This document shows, one piece after another, positions 1 to 8,551 of a DNA stretch of 22,784 bases. Position numbers and translations under genes: made by a program. The notes under the pieces were generated by a model. It did no database searches. It saw only the letters and a list, made by a program, of their open reading frames with translations, and was not told the DNA's origin. The stretch spans positions 1 to 22,784 of the forward strand of contig JADRCO010001077.1 in assembly GCA_021464525.1 (NCBI GenBank), given 5' to 3'. Every line of letters starts with the position of its first letter. The first letter of the stretch is position 1. This DNA is from Rhizophagus sp. LPA8_4_AMF. Its lineage: Eukaryota > Glomeromycota > Glomeromycetes > Glomerales > Glomeraceae.

Positions 1-310
1 TTTTTATTTTTTTTTTTTAAAAAAAAAAAAATTTTTTTTTTTTATTTTTTCGTCATATATAAAAAAAAAAAAAGAATCTTTTAAAAATTTATCACGTTTT
101 TTTTTCGCATCTTTTATTTCACAATTAATTGTACATTCGAAAAAAAAAAAAAATATTTTATTTATGTTTTTTTACCAACAACCACTCTATAATAAGTTTT
201 ATCATGAATCATTACGAGTCTTTAAGTTATTTATCGGGAGACCTTATAATTTCATTTAGCAAAAAAAAAAATCCATTATTATAAAAATTAATGAAACAAA
301 AAAATCCTTA

Positions 311-354
311 ACGATACTTTAACGATACTTTAACGATACTTTAACGATACTTAA
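311..354. repeat. 11-bp tandem repeat, 4 copies
   Basis: Four head-to-tail copies of ACGATACTTTA, the first three perfect and the last one altered at its end. It is a minisatellite in non-coding DNA with no adjacent gene. Confidence 0.9.
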
Positions 355-1282
355 AAGAAACAACAAAAATCACGACTAACAACAAAAACGAAACGTTATA
401 TAATTATAAAAATAATCACCACGTAAAATTCAAATTAAGCAATTTATCACTCTCCCTCCTTTTTTTTTGCTAGTTAAAAAAAATGAAATTATTATAACAA
501 GTAATTTATGTTTTATATAATTTTTTTGGTTCACTTTTTTTTTTGTTTTATATTTTTTTTTCCATCTTTTTTCTTCTTATATATATATTATCCCATCATC
601 TTTTTTTTTTTTTCTTATATATATATTTTTTTCTTTTCTTTGTACTTAACTTTTTTTTTCCTTATGTATTTTCCCCTTTTTTTCATCCCTTTTTTTTTTT
701 ATACAATATGTATGTAAATTTATATTTTTGTTGGTAAAATTGGTTTATTTTCGTAAGGCAATTCATTTTTTTTTTAATTATTATTATATTATTACTATTT
801 GTGTTAATTAATTAATTCTTTTTTTTGTTAAAAAAAAAAGCTTTATTTCTTCATATGACGGTTTTTTAAGATCGAGGAATGTTGGTTTTTTTTTTATTAG
901 TATGTAATATACTTTCTTCTCTGGCAATTGTTTTTTTTTTATTTATTTAATAATCTGAATATATCATCTTCTTTGAATTCTTTTTTTCTTTTTCAAAAAA
1001 TTTCCTTTTTTTTTTTTTAATTTTGTAATTTTTGTTCATATTTTAGCATCATTTTTTTTCAGTTTTTTTTCTTATATTGGCAAAAGAAAAAAAAAAACTC
1101 TTTTTTTATAACAAAGATTTAATCAATAAATGTATATATATTCATACATTTTATTGATTTTTTGAGAATTGGCAAAAAAAAAAACTCTGACTGCAATTAT
1201 ATAATTATATAATTTTTTAAATGTGTAAATATTATGTAATGACGCGTTTTTTAAGGACGCGTAAAAAATTTATTATCTAATC

Positions 1283-1500
1283 TATCTTTGACTTGAAAAA
1301 CTTATCTTTGACAATCTTTGACAGATTTATCTTTGAAAAACTTATCTTTGACAATCTTTGACAGATTTATCTTTGAAAAACTTATCTTTTGACAGATTTA
1401 TCTTTGACAAAACTTATCTTTGACAGATTTATCTTTGAAAAACTTATCTTTTGACAAATTTATCTTGAACATCTTGGACATCTTTGACCATCTTGAACAA
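1283..1500. repeat. Complex minisatellite built on TATCTTTGACA-like units
   Basis: About 215 bp are made of variants of short units such as ATCTTTGACA, GATTTATCTTTG and AAAACTTATCTTTG. A higher-order 40-bp unit is repeated almost perfectly from about 1300 to 1379, after which the array decays into shorter units and ends in a degenerate ATCTTGAAC/ATCTTGGAC tail. No gene lies next to it. Confidence 0.9.
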
Positions 1501-1721
1501 TGATTGATAAAAAAAATAATTAACACGTGAAAATAAAACATTTAAAAAAAAACTTTTTGACACGTTACACATCATTTTTAAACTTTTTGAAAAAAAAAAA
1601 AAAAGTTTAAAAAAAAAACCGTAGGGACGGTAAAGTTAAACAATGGGTTCTTGTTTGTTTGTTTTTTTTTTTTAATAAAGATTTTTATTTAAAGGAATTT
1701 TTTAAAACAGAATTTTTTTTT

Positions 1722-1763
1722 AAAAGATTATATAAAAGATTATATAAAAGATTATATAAAAGA
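1722..1763. repeat. 12-bp tandem repeat, 3.5 copies
   Basis: AAAAGATTATAT is repeated perfectly three times, followed by a half copy (AAAAGA). The array lies in non-coding DNA. Confidence 0.9.
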
Positions 1764-2033
1764 AAATTTTAAAAGGAATTTTTTTTTTTTTGGATTTTTT
1801 TTTGTGCCTAATTGTGCTTAATTAATCATAATGAAATTCAAATTGTCAATCTTTTTTTTTAAAAAAAATAAAATCGACTGTCAATCAATAAAAAAAAATA
1901 TGTAGGTATATAAAATAAACCTTAATTTATATTACGTGTAACGTAAAAAAAAAAAAAATAATATTCCCATTATCTTTTTTATCAATGTAATCTAACCTAT
2001 TTATATATTATACGTATTCATTGATGCGCTTTG

Positions 2034-2124
2034 TATATATATATAAATATATTACATTTATATTTATATAATATATATATATTATATATATGTGTATGTA
2101 TGTATGTATGTATATATATATATT
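2034..2124. repeat. TA and TATG simple-sequence repeats
   Basis: Alternating TA blocks surround a (TATG)n stretch at about 2095-2111. The short minus-strand open frame here (Y/I/H-rich) is a product of the microsatellite and is not called as a gene. Confidence 0.85.
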
Positions 2125-2627
2125 TTTTTTTTAACTTGTTTAAAAAAAAAATAAACCTTTTTGGATCGTAAATAAAAAAAAAACAATGAGCATTATTCAT
2201 TATCTCATTATTTTTCCGAAATAAAATAACTTCCATTATTACTTTACATTAAATACTTCCCATTATTACTCCATTATTATTCCATGGCACGTACCGTTAA
2301 ACCGTACAGTAACATTTACATTTAACAAACAGATCACAAAAAAAATTTTTTTTTTTTTAATTAAAAGATTTCACGAAAATGCTCTGAAAGAGTTTTTTTT
2401 TGGTTTAGTCTTTTTTTTTTAATGTATGTTTGACTATTTTTTTTTTCCGTGTCAAAAAAAAAAGAGAAAATAACCGGTAAGTAATTACCGAATATGAATA
2501 ATAAACCGCCAAAAAAAAAAAAAAAAAATAAAAGGTAAAAAATTACAAAATATAAAAAAAAAACCGCCAAAAAAAAAAAAAAAAAATGTATGTAACGATG
2601 TGTAACGCTCGTGAGAATCTTTGTGAA

Positions 2628-2654
2628 AGTAGTATAAGTAGTATAAGTAGTATC
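2628..2654. repeat. 9-bp tandem repeat, 3 copies
   Basis: AGTAGTATA occurs twice perfectly and a third time ending in C. It lies beside two A-tract blocks that each begin with ACCGCCAAAA (near 2505 and 2564), which look like a small local duplication. Confidence 0.85.
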
Positions 2655-2967
2655 ACAAGAACAAACCAAAAATCAACAACAAAAAAAACAACAAAAAACA
2701 ATGGATCATTTTTTCCGATTTTTCCGATTGAAAAAGTATTTATCACGGAAAAACGGAAAAACCTGGTAAATATCAGTAAATAAATTTTTTAAACATGATT
2801 ATTTTAAACATTTTTTAACTTTAAAAATTTATTTATTTATTTTATTTTATATATACATATATATATTTTTTGTAATATAAATTTGGATTAATTAAAAAAA
2901 ATTTTTTTTTTTTTTTATATATAATTTAAATTTAAATTGAATTTTAATTTATTATCATAAATAACAT

Positions 2968-3022
2968 AAATAATAATAATAATAATAATAATAAAAACCT
3001 GATATATATATATATATATATA
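2968..3022. repeat. (TAA)n and (TA)n microsatellites
   Basis: A TAA/AAT trinucleotide run occupies about 2968-2994 and a pure TA run about 3002-3022. Both are in non-coding DNA. Confidence 0.9.
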
Positions 3023-3366
3023 CAATTGTTAATTACAGTTTTAATATCAATATATGTATATATAAATATACATACTATATTAATGTGTGTGTTGCGTATG
3101 TTCGCGCCTCAGGTGCTCTCAGGTGACATTTGCATCAGATATTTATGATTAAAAAAAAATTTTTAAAATAATCACACAAAATATTAAACAAAATATGAAT
3201 CGTATTATAAAAAACACTTTTAAATTTTTAAGTATGACGTAACGTAATTTTTTTTCGTTCAATCATAATCTACATAAAAATATCATCCAATTATACAAAT
3301 TATTTAAATTATTTACGAGGTGATTTGAAGTTTATTATGATATTACCCGAATTTATTATGATATTA

Positions 3367-3393
3367 TTTCACACATTTCACACATTTCACACA
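3367..3393. repeat. 9-bp tandem repeat, 3 copies
   Basis: TTTCACACA is repeated three times without change. Just upstream, TTTATTATGATATTA occurs twice (about 3331 and 3353), so this spot has had more than one local duplication. Confidence 0.9.
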
Positions 3394-3742
3394 TTGAAGG
3401 GATAGCATTTAAATCACAGAGATATCTGAGGTACTTTAGTTTATCAATCATCTGACGCAAATCATCTGAAGCACAACATATACCACCAAAGTGGAAAACC
3501 AAGCATCAGCTGATTCAAATTCTCATTACAACCATTCTTTTCTACTTCTTATAAAAAGGATTAAGAAGGAATAATAGGAACGATAGGTATTTTAAAGTAT
3601 ATTTAGTTAAAGTCGATTAAGTCATGTTAAGCGATCTTATCTCTTGTTCACGTTGATATTTTGGCGATACGTGATTTTTATTTCATAAAAGTTCAATAAT
3701 TTTTCAGCAAGTCCCGTAAAATCCAAAAGTGTTTTGTTAATA

Positions 3743-3904
3743 CAGTTAAAACTCGATAAAACGAACCTTCTAGTTCACTGAAAAAAAATCGTTATATCGA
3801 AATTTATAAGTTTCATATAACGATTTTATATGTTTATTTATAAAGATAATCTCGCTTTATTCGTTTACCATGAAATTCGTTGTCGTTATGTCAGGTTCTG
3901 ACTG
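3743..3904. mobile_element. Short pogo/Fot-like MITE with TA target duplication
   Basis: A 162-bp non-coding segment begins CAGTTAAAACTCGATAAAACGAAC. Its other end, read on the opposite strand, begins CAGTCAGAACCTGACATAACG. Each end is preceded by TA (3741-3742 and 3905-3906), which fits the TA target duplication of Tc1/mariner/pogo elements. ATAACGA-type motifs recur near both ends, as in pogo/Tigger/Fot terminal repeats. A perfect internal palindrome (ATCGTTATAT at about 3789 and ATATAACGAT at about 3816) could fold into a stem. There is no room for a transposase, so it would need one supplied in trans. The terminal repeats are imperfect, which suggests an old insertion. Confidence 0.6.
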
Positions 3905-5544
3905 TATTAAAGAATATTACTAGTATTAATAAAAATTTTGAGATAACCAAAGGGTTTGTATAATTAAAAAGAACGATGAAAGACAAAAAAAAAAAGGATA
4001 TTTTTTTTTTTCAATAATAAATGTTAATATTAATACGTTTTTTATTCATTTTTTCATTTTTCAACTTTTTATTCGGTTTTATTCGGTTTTATTCGTTTTT
4101 TATTCTTTCCGTTTTGTTTTTCCACGGGAAATCGGGAAATCGGATAAATAGTTTCCTTTTTAATTTCCTTATTTGCTTTAGATTCATCGCAGTTTAGTTC
4201 ATTGTTGTAAAACTTGTGGCAAGGTAAAAAAAAAGGTCACCCGAAATTTTATTTGGAACCGTGAAAACGGGGGATTTTTTTTATATTTACTATCTTTTTT
4301 AAATATTCACATTTTTTTAAATCAAATCTAAAGAATTTTGATCAACTTTAGAAATACTCAAAAGTCGACCTATTATGATACCTATTTCAGATTCTCTTCT
4401 CTTTTCTTTTCATTTCTTTTTTCATTTTTTTTTTAAACGATAATAGTTTATGGAATTTAAATATAATTTTATGGAATGTTTATCTTCAACTCTATTTATG
4501 CATACTATGATTCACGTTTGTGGATTCTCCTCACGTTTTACATATTTACATAATATATTTCAACCGCCAACAAGCATAACAAGTATTACAAGTATTACAT
4601 TAAATTACAAGTATTGCGATTAACATACATTTGTGATATCATAATGCGTATCATATTAAAATACTTTAAATACCAAATCAGAAAGTAAAATAGCAAAAAT
4701 AGATAATACATAAGTCCGATAACCACTATTGGCGCATTGACTGCATCTTATCCTCACTTAATTCAACTTATAAGAAATAACCGAATTTTGGTTTCATTTT
4801 TATGCATAAATTTTTTTTGTTGATTTTCATTTATAAGGTAAAGTACAAATGAAAAAAAAATGATTAAATTAATAAATAAATATTACAACTTTTTTTAACT
4901 AAGGGGTAAATCACACGGAAAACTTTTTTTTTTCGAAACAATAAAATAACGAATAATATGATAAAAAACCGATTCCAATTTTTTTTATTGGCGAGGACTG
5001 AGGAGTCTCAGGAACACGTGAATCGTTTAAATATTAAGAATTCTCGATTACTTGTTGTTAAATAATAAGAATGTTGTAATAAACTTTGATTAGCTTACAC
5101 AATATTAGTTAGTTTCATTCATAATCTTTTTATACTTTAAATATTATAATGATTTAATTGGCTGAAAAGATTATGTTCGATCGACTTGTGTTTAAATTGT
5201 AACATAAGAAAAACGTAATTTGAGTGCAATGTTTAGCAACCAATCTTTCCATATTTGTGATTACAAATTAAAAGGCCACAATTGTACAAGATTGTTCCGC
5301 AAAGAGTATAATTTCTCGGTTATAACCTAAAGAAGGAAATTTATTATCAATAAGCCATGTCATTAATACCAAAAGGTCTATAACCCAAAAAATTAAACGC
5401 CGGATTAGATTTTTCTCATGAACACAGATATATATAAATGTTAATCGTATCACTTTTTTTTTATTTAAACAAACTTTTCTTCCCGAAAAAAAAATTTTTT
5501 TTTTTTCCACTTAAATAAAAACTTCCTTATTTTAAATAACAATA

Positions 5545-6528
5545 ATGCGTGACAGGGTTGCAAGAGCAGTTGAAACTTATATTGATAATCATCGGGATAA
5601 ATTAAAAGACCATGTTTGTAGAAACTTGGAAAAGCTTAAAGAAGTAATAGTAGAAAAACTTCCGGATAAGATTATGGAATTTATTAAAAAAAAAGTTGAC
5701 GATGGAGATGATGAAAATGATACAATTCTTGAAAATGTACTTAAAGTAGTAACTTCTTTAACTGACAAATTATCGGATGATTTTAAGGAGGATGTTCGAG
5801 AAGATACAAGAAAGCATATAGATGAAGTAACATTCGATGCACCTGATAAAATTACCGATATTATTGTTACTGAATCAAAAAAAGCTGTATGGGATTTCGC
5901 TAATGACGATGACGACGATGATGATGATGATATTAAAAATTTTTTCAAAAACTTTAATTTTGGATTTTTGAAAGAGGGTAAAGAAGGTATTATTAATCAA
6001 ATTATAGAACTTATTAAACCTCCCGTACATAATTCAGGAGAAGAAATTAATAAAGAAGTTAGTGAAAAAGTACCTCAACATGTTAAAGGAAATATGATTG
6101 GTTCAGTAGGAAAGACTATTTTTGATAAAAATAAAAAAGATAGAGATGCAGATGTTCAATCTCGTGGAATATTTTCAAAAAGTAGTAAAAGTAGCAGTAG
6201 TAGTGTTGGTGAAGAAGAAGGTGGAAAGAAACTTTCAAAGATATTAAAAGTTTTTGGAGAAGGAAGGGATGAAGGAAATTTTATTGATAGACTTTTCGCC
6301 AAATTACCAGCTAAAATTTCGAATTTTATTAGGCCTTTTATAGATCAATTTGAAGAAACTTTATTAGAAAATATTGAAGAAGAATTAAGAAATAATATTT
6401 TTAAAGATGATAAATTTAAGAATGATGTTAAAAATTTATTACTTAAATTTGGTGACTCTGATGGTGATGGTAAAAATTTCTTTACTGAAGCTGCTGATGT
6501 TGTAAGTTCTCTTTTCAAAAAGAAATGA
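5545..6528 (+). CDS. Charged helical protein with fourfold KxPxK motif and EF-hand-like C-terminus, unknown function
   Basis: Intronless frame of 327 residues; no known family is recognised. It is rich in D, E and K with hydrophobic residues spaced as in amphipathic helices, and has no signal peptide or membrane segment. Four diverged copies of a motif recur: EKLPDKIMEFI (37-47), FDAPDKITDII (97-107), EKVPQHVKGNM (174-184) and AKLPAKISNFI (252-262). Residues 121-129 are nine aspartates from a GAY repeat, and 208-225 are a serine-rich linker. Residues 304-315 (DSDGDGKNFFTE) match an EF-hand loop at positions 1, 3, 5, 6 and 12, between two predicted helices; position 8 is Asn instead of the usual aliphatic residue. 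The ATG sits in an A-rich context after T-rich non-coding DNA. Being intronless is unusual beside its intron-rich neighbours. An upstream 5' exon cannot be excluded. Confidence 0.8.
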   Translation: MRDRVARAVETYIDNHRDKLKDHVCRNLEKLKEVIVEKLPDKIMEFIKKKVDDGDDENDTILENVLKVVTSLTDKLSDDFKEDVREDTRKHIDEVTFDAPDKITDIIVTESKKAVWDFANDDDDDDDDDIKNFFKNFNFGFLKEGKEGIINQIIELIKPPVHNSGEEINKEVSEKVPQHVKGNMIGSVGKTIFDKNKKDRDADVQSRGIFSKSSKSSSSSVGEEEGGKKLSKILKVFGEGRDEGNFIDRLFAKLPAKISNFIRPFIDQFEETLLENIEEELRNNIFKDDKFKNDVKNLLLKFGDSDGDGKNFFTEAADVVSSLFKKK

Positions 6529-7399
6529 AAATGAGACTTTTTTTGAGTATGAAAAATTTTAAAGATCTAATGATCATTCCCATTTCTTTTTTTTTTCCTA
6601 CATGTAAAAATTATATTTTTATTATTATAAATAAAGTGTATAAACTAAATATGATATTTTAACCAAATACAAAAAAAAAGGTATTAAGAGGTATTTAAAA
6701 TGTGACAAAATTCCATTTTTTTATAAGAACTTATGTATATACTAAATTCATTCTAACCGTTATGTTTTAATGTGACTTACGCCCAGAGATTAAAATTGAT
6801 AAATCAAACCTATTATTATTCAATGATATAATTTAATATAGAGTAAATTGCAATTTTTTGTATATGATTCCCTTGACTCTCATCATCGATTTTTTTAATC
6901 GCTATCTGAATATCTGAAAATCATAGTTTCAAAGTTTATAAATAGTAAATGCTGCCCATTTTAGCAAGTCGTGAAATCACGTGGATCATCCAAATATTTA
7001 GTAATTCGGTACGTATTTCTAATACTTAATACACTATACACTAGTACACTACAGCCTCTTGACTTTTAAAAATTTTGGCAGGCGGGAGGGAGTTATGTAA
7101 TTTCGTAGATAGTATTTTATGATGTAACTTTCGTTTATATGTACTTATCGTGTAAATTAGAACGAAATGTCATGTTAAATAAATAAATAAATATTTAACA
7201 CACTACGATACTACTACAATTTAACACAAACATGATTGAAAACTTTTGCAGTAAATTTACTGGGAAGACAACTCTTATTATTTAGTGCTTTATTTAATGA
7301 TACTAGAAAATATGAAAATTTTCAATTTTTCTTGAATCTGTAAGTTCTTTATATCGTCTTTAACAGCTGGTTTTTACTAATTGATATTTTTTAGGCGCG
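6529..7399. other. Intergenic, no gene seen
   Basis: AT-rich non-coding DNA containing the 3' region of the preceding gene and a (TAAA)n stretch near 7178. Neither strand has an open frame with recognisable content or a splice-compatible series of exons. Confidence 0.6.
6630..6635 (+). terminator. Candidate polyadenylation signal AATAAA
   Basis: A canonical AATAAA lies about 100 nt after the stop codon of the 5545-6528 gene, inside AT-rich 3' sequence. In DNA this AT-rich such hexamers arise by chance, so position is the main support. Confidence 0.4.
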
Positions 7400-7718
7400 T
7401 CATATAACCAACTTCATCTGCTTGATCACGACTTGCATGATTTTACCAAACTCGTAGTTTATTTCTGCCATGTCCCTAAACAATGATGACACGTGGTTTC
7501 TCTAATGTTCTTAAATTCATGAGTGGATTATAAGTAGATTATGAGAACTCTAATGCCATAGCAAAAAAGGGTATAATTTTACGGCAAAATAAGAAGACAA
7601 TAGTAAAATTTTATACTTACAACTCTGGTAATGTTCTACGAACTTTATGTCCTGACTTAAAAAGCATCTCCTCATCAATACAGGCCTTAATAAAACTACA
7701 TGTTGCGTCAGTCCCCAT
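7400..7718 (-). CDS. Doubtful two-exon mini-gene or gene fragment, 58 residues
   Basis: On the minus strand an ATG at 7718 opens 98 nt (7621-7718) encoding a peptide ending DEEMLFKSGHKVRRTLPE. The exon stops at a consensus donor, GTAAGT. Joining to a TTTAG acceptor gives exon 2 at 7400-7475, which keeps the frame, adds 25 residues including DMAEINYEFGKIMQVV, and ends at TGA. The implied intron (7476-7620, 145 nt) is longer than most here. The spliced peptide has balanced amino-acid usage and the exon is less AT-rich than its surroundings, which is why I list it. I recognise no family; it may be a truncated duplicate of a larger gene. The overlapping 75-codon frame at 7550-7777 is in a different frame and runs through the proposed donor. 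Confidence 0.25.
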
Positions 7719-8551
7719 TTATATATCTCATGCCGATCATACCATCTCGGAATTGGGATGAGATCGTCACTGACCACGTGATTGTTGAGATTACATTGTT
7801 CATATTTATTTCAATGCCTATTCGTTACCTGTAAGTCATCATTGAATTTTTTTGTAAAAAATTATATTTTCATGACAAAGACTTAAGTAATAAACCATTA
7901 TTTTTTTATAATAATTGAAAGATGTCAGCTTATGAAAAAATTCAAAAAATTCAAAGCTATACTGAATAAAAGTTTATTTGGACTAATGCCAAAAATAATT
8001 ACTATAATTTTTGTTGTGATATGTGAAATAAAATAGCAATAAATAGCACGAGAAATATATCAAATTATTATATAAATGTACAGTGTAATGAGAATAATGA
8101 ATCGATTATTATAATAAATTCGTAATAATTAAAAACTTGAAAATTATAAGGATTTTTTTTTGTTAGATTAGATATTTGAGAATATATTTGCACCTTATCA
8201 ACACTTTTAAAATTACAATGTGTTGTGCATATTATAAAAACTGACAGATGGTAATAGTATAAGAAAACATATAAAAGTTATAAATTCCAGTATATTGGCG
8301 CTACTAAAAAAAAGAAATTGTAATGATAAATATCATATCCTTGTATAAACACAGTCATTCAGGTTTTTATTTTTTCCAATAAACAAAACATTTATACTCG
8401 AAATTTTGTTTCACAACTTTAAATCTCTTTTAAATGCATATATTATTAAATTTAATTAAAAGATATGAAAATTTAAGTATTTATTGAATTCAACATAATT
8501 ATTAAACATTTATTATGAATTGCACAATGAAAATACTTTTCACTTGATTAT
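7719..8551. other. Intergenic, no gene seen
   Basis: AT-rich non-coding DNA between the doubtful mini-gene and the 3' end of D2HGDH. TTTATT at 8480-8485 reads as AATAAA on the minus strand, about 70 nt past the D2HGDH stop, and is a reasonable polyadenylation signal for that gene. Confidence 0.6.

Larger units (their letters stand above)
1..2960. other. Gene-free, homopolymer-rich AT desert
   Basis: This stretch is dominated by runs of T or A of 8 to 18 bases, beginning with a poly(T)/poly(A)/poly(T) block at the very start. The open frames in it encode only F/Y/I/L/K low-complexity peptides created by these runs, and none has a recognisable motif or a plausible splice structure, so I call none of them genes. 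The tandem and simple repeats inside it are listed separately. Small inverted repeats include 1580-1608 (AAACTTTTT against AAAAAGTTT), 1618-1631 (ACCGT/ACGGT) and 2475-2490 (CGGTAA/TTACCG). An AT-rich intergenic or repeat-derived region is the safest description. Confidence 0.75.
2995..5544. other. Intergenic region upstream of the 5545 gene
   Basis: Apart from the MITE and tandem repeats listed separately, this contains AT-rich DNA with scattered short duplications: ATTCGGTTTT three times at 4071-4100, GGGAAATC twice at 4126-4141, and TTACAAGTA-like units around 4575-4615. No open frame has coding character. The 80-codon minus-strand frame at 5268-5510 is K/I/L-rich, begins in an A-tract and faces away from the gene at 5545, so I treat it as chance. 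The last few hundred bases should hold the promoter and 5' UTR of the 5545 gene, but I see no confident TATA box or initiator. Confidence 0.6.

Noticed and set aside
508-737. Open frames rich in F, Y and I
   Set aside because: They arise from poly(T) and TA tracts; no Met context, domain or splice pattern supports them.
2361-2783. Overlapping frames on both strands (65-102 codons)
   Set aside because: Built from A/T homopolymers and a 9-bp tandem repeat; composition is that of low-complexity DNA.
4183-4226. Exon-like segment after TTTAG with Cys-x2-Cys (HCCKTCGK) before a GTAAAA
   Set aside because: Only about 14 residues, with no partner exon in a compatible frame nearby; chance splice-like signals are common in this DNA.
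5268-5510. 80-codon minus-strand frame upstream of the 5545 gene
   Set aside because: K/I/L-rich, starts in an A-tract and has no motif; it more likely covers the promoter of the 5545 gene.
5589-5948. 119-codon serine-rich frame on the minus strand
   Set aside because: It is the antisense shadow of the 5545 gene; the serine run is the reverse complement of the Asp-codon run and GAA/GAT codons.
7550-7777. 75-codon minus-strand frame
   Set aside because: It reads through the consensus GTAAGT donor at 7620 in another frame, and its tail is intron-like AT sequence.
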